Below, piece by piece: positions 1-5,313 of a DNA stretch of 5,313 bases. Source of the DNA: Caryophanales bacterium (GTDB taxonomy: Bacteria; Bacillota_I; Bacilli_A; RFN20; CAG-826); contig JAQYPI010000063.1 of NCBI GenBank assembly GCA_028726925.1, positions 1 through 5,313 on the forward strand, in the 5' to 3' direction. The notes beneath the pieces were generated by a model that saw nothing but the letters and a program-made list of their open reading frames with translations, did no database searches and was not told the DNA's origin. The position numbers and the translations under genes are program-made. Position 1 is the stretch's first letter. The number at the start of each line of letters is the position of its first letter.

Positions 1-22
1 GCGGGTTTCCGGGGCAAGGGGT

Positions 23-1060
23 TCAAAAGGAAAAGGGACCGGCCTTGGAATAGCCCCACAGGGGTGAATCGAAGGAAAGCGCGAGGAAAGCGGATAAATC
101 CGAAGCGAATTCCTTCGATAAGGTAGAGAGGCGACCCTTGCCTTTCACGAGGGGGTCGATGAAGCGCTTCTTCGTCTTGATGGAGGAAGAAAAGAGCAAG
201 GACATCCCTTCTTTATCGAGAGGTTCCCGGGCCACGAGGCTTAGGCCGCGATAAGCGAGCCAATCCTTTTCTCGGGGCGAAGACAGCAACTTTTCGATGA
301 GGGCGGATTCGACGCCGTAGAGGTCGCTTGGGGCGAGGGTGCCGTCTTTCAGGCAGGATCCCAAGAGGCGCGAGAGGGCTTCCATCGCGAAGCGGTCCTC
401 GTCGCGGGTGTACATGTCCGCGTTTTTTAGCATCCCCTTCCCGAAGAGGAGGGCGGATTCAAGGCTAGAGAAGGCGATTTCTTCTTCCCCGTCCTCGTTT
501 CGCGTTAAGCAAAGGTCGTTAAGCATTCCTTCGACGGTCGAAAGGGGATAGACCCCGAAATGGAGGAAATTCGAGAGGGTGTATTCGAGGCGGTCGCAGG
601 AAAGGCGCGGGGCGTCGTTGTCCGCGATGGGGTAGTGATGGTAATCCGAGACGCTTTCTAGGGGGATGCCGAGTTTGGAAAGGAACGCCATCACGTCTGG
701 GTCTTCTTTTAACATCGTTTCCGTCTTCGATTCCGTGGCTTCCTGTTTTTCATGGTCCCCTTCTAGGAAATCGATCACGTGGGCGAAGCATGGGGTGCTG
801 ATGTCGTGGAAGAGGCCGGCTAGGGCGACCTTGGGATCGCTTGAGAAGCGGAGGCAAAGGAGGGCCACCCCCACGGAATGCTCGAACCGGTTATAGGGCT
901 CGACCTTGGAAAAATAGGGGTAGGACGTGTATTCGAGGCCGCAGTGCATCCCGACGTCCAAAAGGCGGCGAAGCAAAGGGAGGGACATGGCTTCGGCAAG
1001 ATAATCCGGGATCGTTTGGCTCGATAGATAAGGGGGCAATTCGCGGTTCACGGGTATCAT
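23..1060 (-). CDS. HD-superfamily metal-dependent phosphohydrolase
   Basis: Encodes 345 residues from the ATG at 1060. The HD metal site is visible: an RFEHSVGV segment gives His61, LFHDIS gives His85-Asp86, FAH gives His94, a DHE segment follows at 102-104, and CDRLEY gives Asp156. The pattern RxEHSxGV ... HD ... FxH resembles the dNTP triphosphohydrolase/SAMHD1-like branch (COG1078-type), whose members hydrolyse phosphate esters of nucleotides; the substrate here cannot be read from sequence. The C-terminal half (about 180-345) is mostly predicted helix with no motif I recognise. No signal peptide or membrane segment is seen, so it is probably cytosolic. The open frame extends to an ATG at 1216, but that would overlap the start of the divergent NFACT gene by 60 bases and add a low-complexity leader, so I chose 1060. 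GTG at 1051 (codon 4) is an alternative. It ends in TGA, the only TGA stop in the window. No clear Shine-Dalgarno precedes it. Confidence 0.88.
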   Translation of the reverse strand: MIPVNRELPPYLSSQTIPDYLAEAMSLPLLRRLLDVGMHCGLEYTSYPYFSKVEPYNRFEHSVGVALLCLRFSSDPKVALAGLFHDISTPCFAHVIDFLEGDHEKQEATESKTETMLKEDPDVMAFLSKLGIPLESVSDYHHYPIADNDAPRLSCDRLEYTLSNFLHFGVYPLSTVEGMLNDLCLTRNEDGEEEIAFSSLESALLFGKGMLKNADMYTRDEDRFAMEALSRLLGSCLKDGTLAPSDLYGVESALIEKLLSSPREKDWLAYRGLSLVAREPLDKEGMSLLFSSSIKTKKRFIDPLVKGKGRLSTLSKEFASDLSAFLALSFDSPLWGYSKAGPFSF

Positions 1061-1064
1061 TATG
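1059..1064 (-). promoter_or_regulatory. Possible -10 element (CATAAT) of the HD gene
   Basis: On the minus strand CATAAT overlaps the annotated ATG of the HD gene. If it is a real -10 box, transcription would begin near 1052, just before an in-frame GTG at 1051-1049 (codon 4), giving a leaderless message starting with GTG. No convincing -35 box is seen (TTCCCT lies about 17 bases upstream). The match may be chance. Confidence 0.25.
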
Positions 1065-1130
1065 CAGCGAAGGCGAAAGAAAGGGAACGATGCGAGAATC
1101 GACCGACGATCGGGACTGCTCGTTTCGCGC

Positions 1131-1154
1131 TTGCCCCGTGCTATACTAACGGGG
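1131..1154 (+). promoter_or_regulatory. Extended -10 promoter of the NFACT gene with inverted repeat
   Basis: TGCTATACT at 1139-1147 is a textbook extended -10 (TGn followed by TATACT at 1142-1147). Only nine bases separate it from the ATG at 1157, so the expected start of transcription (about 1153-1155) would leave almost no 5' leader. The -10 is bracketed by a perfect 6-bp inverted repeat, CCCCGT (1134-1139) and ACGGGG (1149-1154). No good -35 hexamer is seen, which fits an extended -10 promoter. The repeat could be an operator or, if transcription starts further upstream, an RNA stem next to the start codon. Confidence 0.5.
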
Positions 1155-1156
1155 TT

Positions 1157-2560
1157 ATGCTGAAGCCAAGGGAAGTCGGGGAACTCGCGAAGGCGCTGGA
1201 TGTCGTTTTGTCCCATGAGCGTCTTGGGAAATTCGTCCAGATTGACGAGGACGTCCTTTCCTTTTCGCTTACTCGGGGTAGGCGGCTCGTGTTCGTGCTT
1301 TATCCCGAGGACCCTTCTTGCTATCTCTCTTCTTCTCCCCTGGGGCTTACGAGCCTATCGACCCCGTTAAGCCAGTATTTCCGGAAGGAGCTTGCCGGGG
1401 CAAGCGTCCTAAGCGTCTCCCAAGCCGGGGAAGACCGCGTGCTTCTTTTCTCTTTGCTCGTCGTTAACGACGTCTTCCAGGAGGAGCGCCGCACGTTGGT
1501 CCTCGAACTCTTGCCCCATCACCCGAACCTTCTGCTGCTAGATGAAGATAACAAGATCCTCTTCGTCAAGAAACCGAGCCCTTCCGTGCTTTCGAAGCGC
1601 CCGGCCTTGAAGGGGATGACTTATGTCCCCCCTTCCTTGCCGTTTGCCCCATCGCCCTTAGAAAAGCCTTTTGACCTCGAGGCCCATAACCTTGCAAACG
1701 AAGAAAAGGAAGGATTGTGGCTCGAAAAGCGAAAGAAAGAACGATTCGCGTCCTTGTTCCGCGAGATCAAGACGCGGAAGAAAGCCCTGGAACGGAAGCT
1801 TGGCAAACTCGAGAAAGAAGCCGAGGAAGCGAGGGCCCACCTTCAGGATGGGGAATATGGCAATTACATCTTCACAAACCTCGAGGATATCGACCTTTCT
1901 TCCGGGGAGATGGACGTTTATGGCGTGAAGGTGAGCCTCGATAAGCGAAAGAGTCTCCCCCAAAACGCGGAAGCCTTTTTTAAGCGCGCGAAGAAAGCCA
2001 AGGCCACCCTCCTCCAAGTCGAGGGGAACAAGGAATCCGCGTTGAAGGAACTCGAGCGCCTTACGACCCTCGAGGAAACGGTCCTAGAAGCCGACGAAGA
2101 AAGCCTAGAAAAACTCGCGAAGGAATATCGCCTCGAAGAGAAAGACGGACTCAAGCATAGCCCCCTAGGCGAAAGCGCGATCCTACCTTACTGCGTCGAA
2201 ATCGACGGGGTGAGGTACCTCTTTGGCAAGAACGCGATGCAAAACGATTACCTCTCTTTCCTCTACGCGACCAAGAAAAACCGCCTATGGTTCCACGTCA
2301 AAGAGGCAAGGGGTGCCCATCTCATCCTGCAGAAGGACGACCCGAGTTTAAAAGAGATCGAAACCGCCTGCGCGCTAACCTTGCTCGCCTCGGGCAAGAA
2401 GGAAGGCGAAGTCCAATACGCCCCCCACAAGGACGTGAGGAGGGGCTCCGTCAAGGGACAGGCAATCCTTCGTTCCTATCAAAGCGCGACGATCCGTCAT
2501 ATCCCCGAGACAATCGAAAAAGCCTTCCTCGAGGCGAAGAAGGCTCCGGTGAAACGTTAA
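1157..2560 (+). CDS. rqcH: NFACT-family ribosome quality-control protein (RqcH/FbpA-like), HhH region apparently missing
   Basis: A 467-residue protein. In well-studied Bacillota, RqcH binds stalled 50S subunits carrying peptidyl-tRNA and recruits Ala-tRNA to add C-terminal alanine tails that mark the nascent chain for degradation; older annotation calls it fibronectin-binding protein A. Visible here: an NFACT-N domain (about 1-158) ending in a TYVPP segment and containing QAGEDR, whose Asp93-Arg94 match the Asp-Arg pair essential in Bacillus RqcH; a highly charged coiled coil in two arms (about 188-232 and 270-325) around a GNYIF turn; and an NFACT-R (DUF814) domain (about 343-440) with FGKNAMQNDYLSF and LWFHVKEARGAHLIL. 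From memory, classical RqcH is about 570 residues with a helix-hairpin-helix section of roughly 100 residues between NFACT-N and the coiled coil; here only about 30 residues (159-187) lie there. The frame is unbroken. It starts at an ATG right after a promoter-like sequence, with no normal Shine-Dalgarno, and ends five bases from the stop of the convergent VanZ-like gene. Confidence 0.9.
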   Translation: MLKPREVGELAKALDVVLSHERLGKFVQIDEDVLSFSLTRGRRLVFVLYPEDPSCYLSSSPLGLTSLSTPLSQYFRKELAGASVLSVSQAGEDRVLLFSLLVVNDVFQEERRTLVLELLPHHPNLLLLDEDNKILFVKKPSPSVLSKRPALKGMTYVPPSLPFAPSPLEKPFDLEAHNLANEEKEGLWLEKRKKERFASLFREIKTRKKALERKLGKLEKEAEEARAHLQDGEYGNYIFTNLEDIDLSSGEMDVYGVKVSLDKRKSLPQNAEAFFKRAKKAKATLLQVEGNKESALKELERLTTLEETVLEADEESLEKLAKEYRLEEKDGLKHSPLGESAILPYCVEIDGVRYLFGKNAMQNDYLSFLYATKKNRLWFHVKEARGAHLILQKDDPSLKEIETACALTLLASGKKEGEVQYAPHKDVRRGSVKGQAILRSYQSATIRHIPETIEKAFLEAKKAPVKR

Positions 2561-2565
2561 GAGAA

Positions 2566-3108
2566 TTAGAGTCTTTGTTTTTTCTTCTTCCCGTCGTCCT
2601 CGGGCTCGCTTTTAAGCACCTTCACGAGGGTCGATACGAGCAAGGAAAGTAGAATACCAAGGAGCGCGCCCCCGACGTCCGTGCCGACATGGGCCCAGCT
2701 CGCGGGGCGAGAAAGCGCGGGGATAAGCTCGATGCCTTCGCTTAAGAACGCGAGGATCGCGCATGCCCCGAGGGCCACGAGGCTCGAGAAAAGCCACGGG
2801 TATTTCTTAAACGGAAGGACGCGGGAAGCGGAGAGGTAAGCGAATACCCCGAGGGCCATGAACAGGAAGAAATGGCCGAACAGGTTGCGGATGACCGCGC
2901 GGAACCAAGCCTGGTTTCCCCCGTCGACCGTGCCTTTGGCAAAGCCGTTCACGATCTTGGCGACGGCGTCCGCGAAGTCGTTTACCAAAGGACGGATGAC
3001 GTCTTCGTTAAGGCAGGCGAAAACAATCGTCAATACGGCGAGGATGCCTAGTAGGGCGAGGATCGCAATCGTCGCGACTTTATTTCTCTTGGGGGAATCG
3101 TTCGTCAT
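2566..3108 (-). CDS. VanZ-like family membrane protein
   Basis: A 180-residue integral membrane protein with four likely membrane spans (about 11-32, 74-94, 105-126 and 139-165) and a lysine-rich, charged C-terminal tail (KKKKQR). It shows the VanZ-like signatures: RNLFGHFFLFMALGV around His79, and SEGIEL (Glu124, Glu127) followed by Arg134 and VGTDVGGALLG (Asp144). VanZ itself gives low-level teicoplanin resistance by an unclear mechanism; most relatives are uncharacterised, and nothing here suggests a vancomycin cluster (no vanHAX-type genes), so a resistance role should not be assumed. The ATG at 3108 lies inside the 3' end of the pyrophosphatase gene, in another frame, with a 29-base overlap and no Shine-Dalgarno, which suggests translation coupled to the upstream gene. 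No later start before the first membrane span is evident. The 3' end faces the NFACT gene with a five-base gap. Confidence 0.87.
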   Translation of the reverse strand: MTNDSPKRNKVATIAILALLGILAVLTIVFACLNEDVIRPLVNDFADAVAKIVNGFAKGTVDGGNQAWFRAVIRNLFGHFFLFMALGVFAYLSASRVLPFKKYPWLFSSLVALGACAILAFLSEGIELIPALSRPASWAHVGTDVGGALLGILLSLLVSTLVKVLKSEPEDDGKKKKQRL

Positions 3109-3619
3109 AGCGTTTGCGGCATTCGGCGATGGTTTTCTTGGCTTCCTCGACCCCGAGGAAACCCTCGATCACCGTGTCCTTGCCGTGTTCGAGCTCCTTG
3201 TAATGCTGAAAGAAATGGGAGATTTCCTCGAGGATGTGCGCGGGGACGTCGTCCATCGAGGTGAAATTGTTGTAAAAGGGATCGTTCTCGCAGATCGCGA
3301 TGATCTTCTCGTCGGTCTCGCCGCTATCGACCATCTTGAGGATGCCGATGGGGTAGCAACGGACGAGGGACATCGGCACCACGGATTCGCTCGAGAGGAC
3401 GAGCACGTCTAGCGGGTCCTCGTCCTGACTCCAGGTGCGTGGGATGAACCCGTAATTCTGGGGGTAATGGGTCGAGGTGTACAAGACGCGGTCGAGGACG
3501 AGGCAACCCGTCTCGACGTCGAGCTCGTATTTGTTCTTGCAGCCCGCGGGAATCTCGATGCAGGCCATAAAATGGTCGGGCGTGATGCGACGGGGATCGA
3601 TGCTGTGGAGGATGTTCAT
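3080..3619 (-). CDS. ppa: Inorganic pyrophosphatase, family I
   Basis: Encodes 179 residues, the usual size of bacterial family I enzymes. It hydrolyses pyrophosphate to two phosphates with Mg2+, pulling forward nucleic acid synthesis, aminoacylation and other pyrophosphate-releasing reactions in the cytosol. Aligned from memory with the E. coli enzyme, the active-site set is intact: Glu22, Lys30, Glu32, Arg44, Tyr52, Tyr56, Asp66, Asp68, Asp71, Asp98, Asp103, Lys105, Tyr140 and Lys141. The signature reads DEDPLDV; the Glu at its second position is a mild departure from the usual Ser/Gly/Asp/Asn. The start at 3619 is supported by an AAAGGA Shine-Dalgarno (3630-3625), five bases before the ATG and the clearest in the window. 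It is the first gene of a two-gene unit with the VanZ-like gene, which begins 29 bases before this stop codon. Bacillus-type bacteria mostly use the unrelated family II enzyme, so family I is a useful lineage clue. Confidence 0.97.
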   Translation of the reverse strand: MNILHSIDPRRITPDHFMACIEIPAGCKNKYELDVETGCLVLDRVLYTSTHYPQNYGFIPRTWSQDEDPLDVLVLSSESVVPMSLVRCYPIGILKMVDSGETDEKIIAICENDPFYNNFTSMDDVPAHILEEISHFFQHYKELEHGKDTVIEGFLGVEEAKKTIAECRKRYDERFPQEK

Positions 3620-3630
3620 GGGATTCCTTT

Positions 3631-3660
3631 CCTATATTGTGGGATTTTTTCGCCCAAGAA
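3631..3660 (-). promoter_or_regulatory. Probable promoter of ppa and the VanZ-like gene
   Basis: On the minus strand an AT-rich ACAATATAGG segment gives a possible -10 (TATAGG at 3636-3631, or CACAAT a few bases upstream), with -35-like candidates TTCTTG (3660-3655, 18-base spacer) or TTGGGC (3657-3652, 15-base spacer). Transcription would begin only about 5-15 bases before the ATG at 3619, a very short leader that may or may not include the full Shine-Dalgarno at 3630-3625. Confidence 0.4.
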
Positions 3661-3665
3661 GGAAG

Positions 3666-3675
3666 GAAAATTTTC
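3666..3675. repeat. 10-bp perfect palindrome GAAAATTTTC in a divergent spacer
   Basis: GAAAATTTTC lies near the middle of the 111-base spacer between the divergent ppa and lipoprotein genes. It is AT-rich in a GC-richer surrounding and does not extend further as a palindrome. It could be a regulator site or a bent upstream promoter element, but a 10-bp palindrome made mostly of A and T tracts can arise by chance. Confidence 0.3.
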
Positions 3676-3711
3676 ACGATGCGAGGCGTTTTCTCCCCCT
3701 TTTTCCTTCGT

Positions 3712-3730
3712 TTGCCCTATCCTATAGGGG
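3712..3730 (+). promoter_or_regulatory. Putative promoter of the lipoprotein gene with inverted repeat
   Basis: TATCCT at 3718-3723 is a possible -10 only seven bases before the ATG at 3731, so the message would begin at or next to the start codon. An inverted repeat CCCTAT (3715-3720) / ATAGGG (3724-3729) with a three-base spacer covers the same bases, and CCTATAGG (3721-3728) is itself a palindrome. The block TTGCCC, four bases, CTATA is shared with the sequence before the NFACT gene. No -35 hexamer is evident. Confidence 0.35.
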
Positions 3731-4537
3731 ATGAAAAAAGGCATCTTGCTTCTTTTGCCCCTCCTCCTCTCCTCTTGCTTAGGGGGCGACCCGTCCCGGG
3801 TGGAGTTCACTCCTAGCAAGGACGAGTCCAAGCCTTTCGCGTTCCGGAATGGGGGACTTGATCCCCTCATGGGGTATTCTGACCCCTTATCCACTTATAC
3901 GCGCGCGACGAGCGCAGAGGACATGTCCCGCCGAATCGACGGGGGCGAGGCCTTCTTCCTTTACCTTTCTTCTCCTAGCTGCTCCTTCTGCCTTGAGGCC
4001 AAGGACGCGGTTTGTTCCTTCTTGTCCCAAACCGACCTCGAATTCCTGCTGCTTGAAGGGCCTTCTAAAATCAACGCGGAATTAAGGTCCCTTAAGGCCG
4101 CGTATCCTGGGATTAACCTTCCCGTTTCTTTTGTCACCCCCTCGCTTTATCTTTTCTCGGGGAACGAGGTGAATGCGATCTCGATTCAGGACGCGACTTC
4201 TTCCCCCCGGGCGTTCGGGGAAGCCGTGTTGCCCCACATCAACGTCTCGAATGTCCCGCGTTACGCCTCGCTTGACGCTTTCAAGGCTGATGCTCCAAGC
4301 GCCTATTACGTGACGGATATGGGGGATACCGGCATCAAAACCCTCATCGAATGCGGGATGTTCTTTGCTGATGCCCCCTTCGCGATCGTCGACCTCTATT
4401 ATTTTGACCAGCAAGAAAAAAGCGAGTTCTCCTCGCTTTATCCGGGCGCCGGGGAATTCCTCTTGCCTAGCCTAGAAGCCCCGATGGGCATCGAGACAGA
4501 AGGGGCAAGCGAAATCCTCACGTCTTATTTCTCGTAA
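3731..4537 (+). CDS. Lipoprotein with thioredoxin-like CxxC domain
   Basis: A 268-residue protein I cannot assign to a named family. The N-terminus is a short lipoprotein signal: two lysines, a leucine-rich stretch, then a LLSSC lipobox with Cys16 as the lipidated residue, placing the mature protein on the outer face of the membrane. Residues about 62-160 look thioredoxin-like: a strand FFLYLSS leads into Cys84-Ser-Phe-Cys87 at the start of a helix, and VTPSLYLFSGNEV fits the cis-proline loop (Pro137) and last strands of the fold. A thiol-disulfide role for exported proteins is therefore plausible, but the partner is unknown. Residues about 176-268 may be a second thioredoxin-like half without CxxC (DAFK ... 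SAYYVTDMGDTG ... FAIVDLYY). The ATG at 3731 is fixed by the signal peptide; no spaced Shine-Dalgarno is present, only GGGG directly before it. The 3' end overlaps the convergent ATP-grasp gene by 13 bases. Confidence 0.8.
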   Translation: MKKGILLLLPLLLSSCLGGDPSRVEFTPSKDESKPFAFRNGGLDPLMGYSDPLSTYTRATSAEDMSRRIDGGEAFFLYLSSPSCSFCLEAKDAVCSFLSQTDLEFLLLEGPSKINAELRSLKAAYPGINLPVSFVTPSLYLFSGNEVNAISIQDATSSPRAFGEAVLPHINVSNVPRYASLDAFKADAPSAYYVTDMGDTGIKTLIECGMFFADAPFAIVDLYYFDQQEKSEFSSLYPGAGEFLLPSLEAPMGIETEGASEILTSYFS

Positions 4538-5313
4538 TGGACTTTCTCGCGGACGAAGGCGTCGAAGGCAAGACCTTCTTCTAACGTCTCGAATCGCGCG
4601 TCGTAATAGCGATCCCCCATCGCGACCGCCATATGGGCGGGGTAACGCCCCGTCTGGACGAGGGCGTCGCGATATTTCTCGTAGATCTCGGATTCGGGAT
4701 GCTCGTAGGCGAGGGTATCCCTTCGATGGGTCGCGAAGGCGTAATAGGGTTTGGGATAGGGTTTGGTCCGGTTTTCCCCATACACCATGACATCCGCGTA
4801 GATGTCGTAGACCGAGACGCTGTTGCCGTAATCGATGAGGTCGGGGGTGTCTCCTCCCGGGGCGCGCATGTTGCATTCGAGGGCGACGAAATCCCCTTTC
4901 TTGCCTAGGCCGGGCTTATCTTCTTTGAGGACGAAGAACTCGATGTGGAAGAAACGCTTCTTGATGCCGAAGGCCTTGACGACTTGACGCCCGACCTTCT
5001 CGAATTCTTTCGCGTCGATGTCTACCATGGGCAAGGAGAACGGGCAATCGTAGTAATAATAATCGAGCCCTTCGTTTACGATCTCGGCGATCGGGGTCGG
5101 GAAATGGTCGGTGGTCGCGAAGACGACTTCGCTATTTCCGTCGCAGATGCCATCGAAGCTCACGATGGATCCACTCACGTATTCCTCCATGATGTAGGGC
5201 TCGGGCAAGGCGCGGGAAAAGAAATGGTCGAAGGCTTCGCGGTCATTCAGGCGGTAGGAATCGCTCGCCCCGACGCCGATGTTGGGTTTCACGAAGACGG
5301 GGTACCCGACTTG
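4525..5313 (-). CDS. ATP-grasp domain ligase, N-terminus missing (partial)
   Basis: The last 262 residues of a larger protein; the frame is open to the right edge and the true start lies outside. Numbering from the first visible residue: GYPVFVKPN holds the ATP-binding Lys9, a glycine-rich loop NIGVGASDS follows (11-19), MEEYVSG (42-48) carries the adenine-contacting acidic pair, and HIEFF (Glu125) with ALECNMRAPGG (Glu146, Asn148, Arg150) forms the Mg-ATP and substrate end. These match the ATP-grasp superfamily (biotin carboxylase/carbamoyl-phosphate synthase-like fold), which joins a carboxylate to an amine or thiol through an acyl-phosphate. I recall similar roughly 400-residue Bacillota proteins annotated only as ATP-grasp proteins; the substrate is unknown. 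A C-terminal extension of about 90 residues follows the core. The missing N-terminus would hold the preATP-grasp domain. A GTG at 5292 is internal to the ATP-binding region and is not a credible start. The stop overlaps the lipoprotein gene tail to tail. Confidence 0.88.
   Translation of the reverse strand, partial: QVGYPVFVKPNIGVGASDSYRLNDREAFDHFFSRALPEPYIMEEYVSGSIVSFDGICDGNSEVVFATTDHFPTPIAEIVNEGLDYYYYDCPFSLPMVDIDAKEFEKVGRQVVKAFGIKKRFFHIEFFVLKEDKPGLGKKGDFVALECNMRAPGGDTPDLIDYGNSVSVYDIYADVMVYGENRTKPYPKPYYAFATHRRDTLAYEHPESEIYEKYRDALVQTGRYPAHMAVAMGDRYYDARFETLEEGLAFDAFVREKVHYEK

Noticed and set aside
10..17. TTGCCCCG on the minus strand just after the HD stop, resembling the block before the NFACT gene.
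   Set aside because: No CTATA-type element follows, and TTGCCC also occurs inside coding regions (for example near 1511, 3755 and 4229), so the six bases alone carry little information.
1..22. Possible further minus-strand gene or terminator after the HD gene.
   Set aside because: Only 22 bases are present; no convincing stem or start can be supported.
23..25. TGA read as tryptophan (Mollicutes-type code), which would extend the HD protein past its end.
   Set aside because: All tryptophan codons I checked in the window are TGG, no other in-frame TGA occurs, and read-through would give a proline-rich tail without sense.
841..1149. Plus-strand open frame of 102 codons opposite the HD gene.
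   Set aside because: It is antisense to a well-supported gene, its translation is rich in Arg and Gly without any fold-like pattern, and it is explained by the codon bias of the other strand. The other overlapping frames in the window were dismissed for the same reason.
1061..1216. Upstream extension of the HD protein to an ATG at 1216 (52 more residues).
   Set aside because: It would run through the divergent spacer and 60 bases into the NFACT coding region, and the added residues look like translated spacer; ATG at 1060 or GTG at 1051 fits the domain start.
2558..2590. Intrinsic terminator after the NFACT gene: a T-rich run at 2575-2587.
   Set aside because: Only a four-pair AAGA/TCTT stem can be drawn before it, and the T-run is simply the complement of lysine codons in the VanZ-like tail.
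2566..3108. Glycopeptide resistance locus based on the VanZ-like gene.
   Set aside because: No ligase, dehydrogenase or dipeptidase of the van type is adjacent; VanZ-like proteins are widespread in Bacillota without resistance clusters.
5290..5292. GTG as the start of the ATP-grasp gene.
   Set aside because: Codons upstream to the window edge continue the ATP-binding strand (GYPVF before VKPN), so the gene is truncated by the window and this is an internal valine.

Overview
The window carries six protein-coding genes packed almost end to end: five complete and one cut by the right edge. There is no sign of an insertion sequence, prophage, CRISPR array, tRNA or rRNA. The gene set points to the Bacillota/Mycoplasmatota side of the tree: an RqcH/FbpA-type NFACT protein, a VanZ-like membrane protein, a short lipoprotein signal with a lipobox, and an ATP-grasp protein of a type I associate with Bacillota. 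G+C looks slightly above half by eye, high for that group. The pyrophosphatase is family I, not the manganese family II enzyme of Bacillus. An uncultured, compact-genome member of the Bacilli/Mollicutes region is my best guess, but the assignment is weak. All visible tryptophans are TGG, and the one TGA acts as a stop, so the standard bacterial code fits.

Layout, left to right. An HD-superfamily phosphohydrolase lies on the minus strand (23-1060). A 96-base divergent spacer follows, then an RqcH-like NFACT gene on the plus strand (1157-2560). It meets a VanZ-like gene tail to tail with five bases between the stops (VanZ 2566-3108, minus). The VanZ start lies inside the 3' end of the upstream inorganic pyrophosphatase gene (3080-3619, minus), so these two form a tightly coupled pair. 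A 111-base divergent spacer separates the pyrophosphatase from a plus-strand lipoprotein gene with a thioredoxin-like CxxC motif (3731-4537). That gene overlaps by 13 bases, tail to tail, an ATP-grasp ligase gene (4525 to the right edge, minus).

The genes do not form one pathway. They cover nucleotide or phosphate hydrolysis (HD protein, pyrophosphatase), ribosome rescue (NFACT), the cell envelope (VanZ-like protein, redox lipoprotein) and an ATP-dependent ligation of unknown substrate. I see ordinary compact chromosome, not a new defence or mobile system. The points most worth checking are an NFACT protein that appears to lack the helix-hairpin-helix section of classical RqcH, and putative -10 elements very close to start codons, two of them bracketed by C-rich/G-rich inverted repeats, which suggest leaderless or nearly leaderless transcription. 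A second, cysteine-less thioredoxin-like half in the lipoprotein and the 29-base overlap of ppa with the VanZ-like gene also deserve a look.
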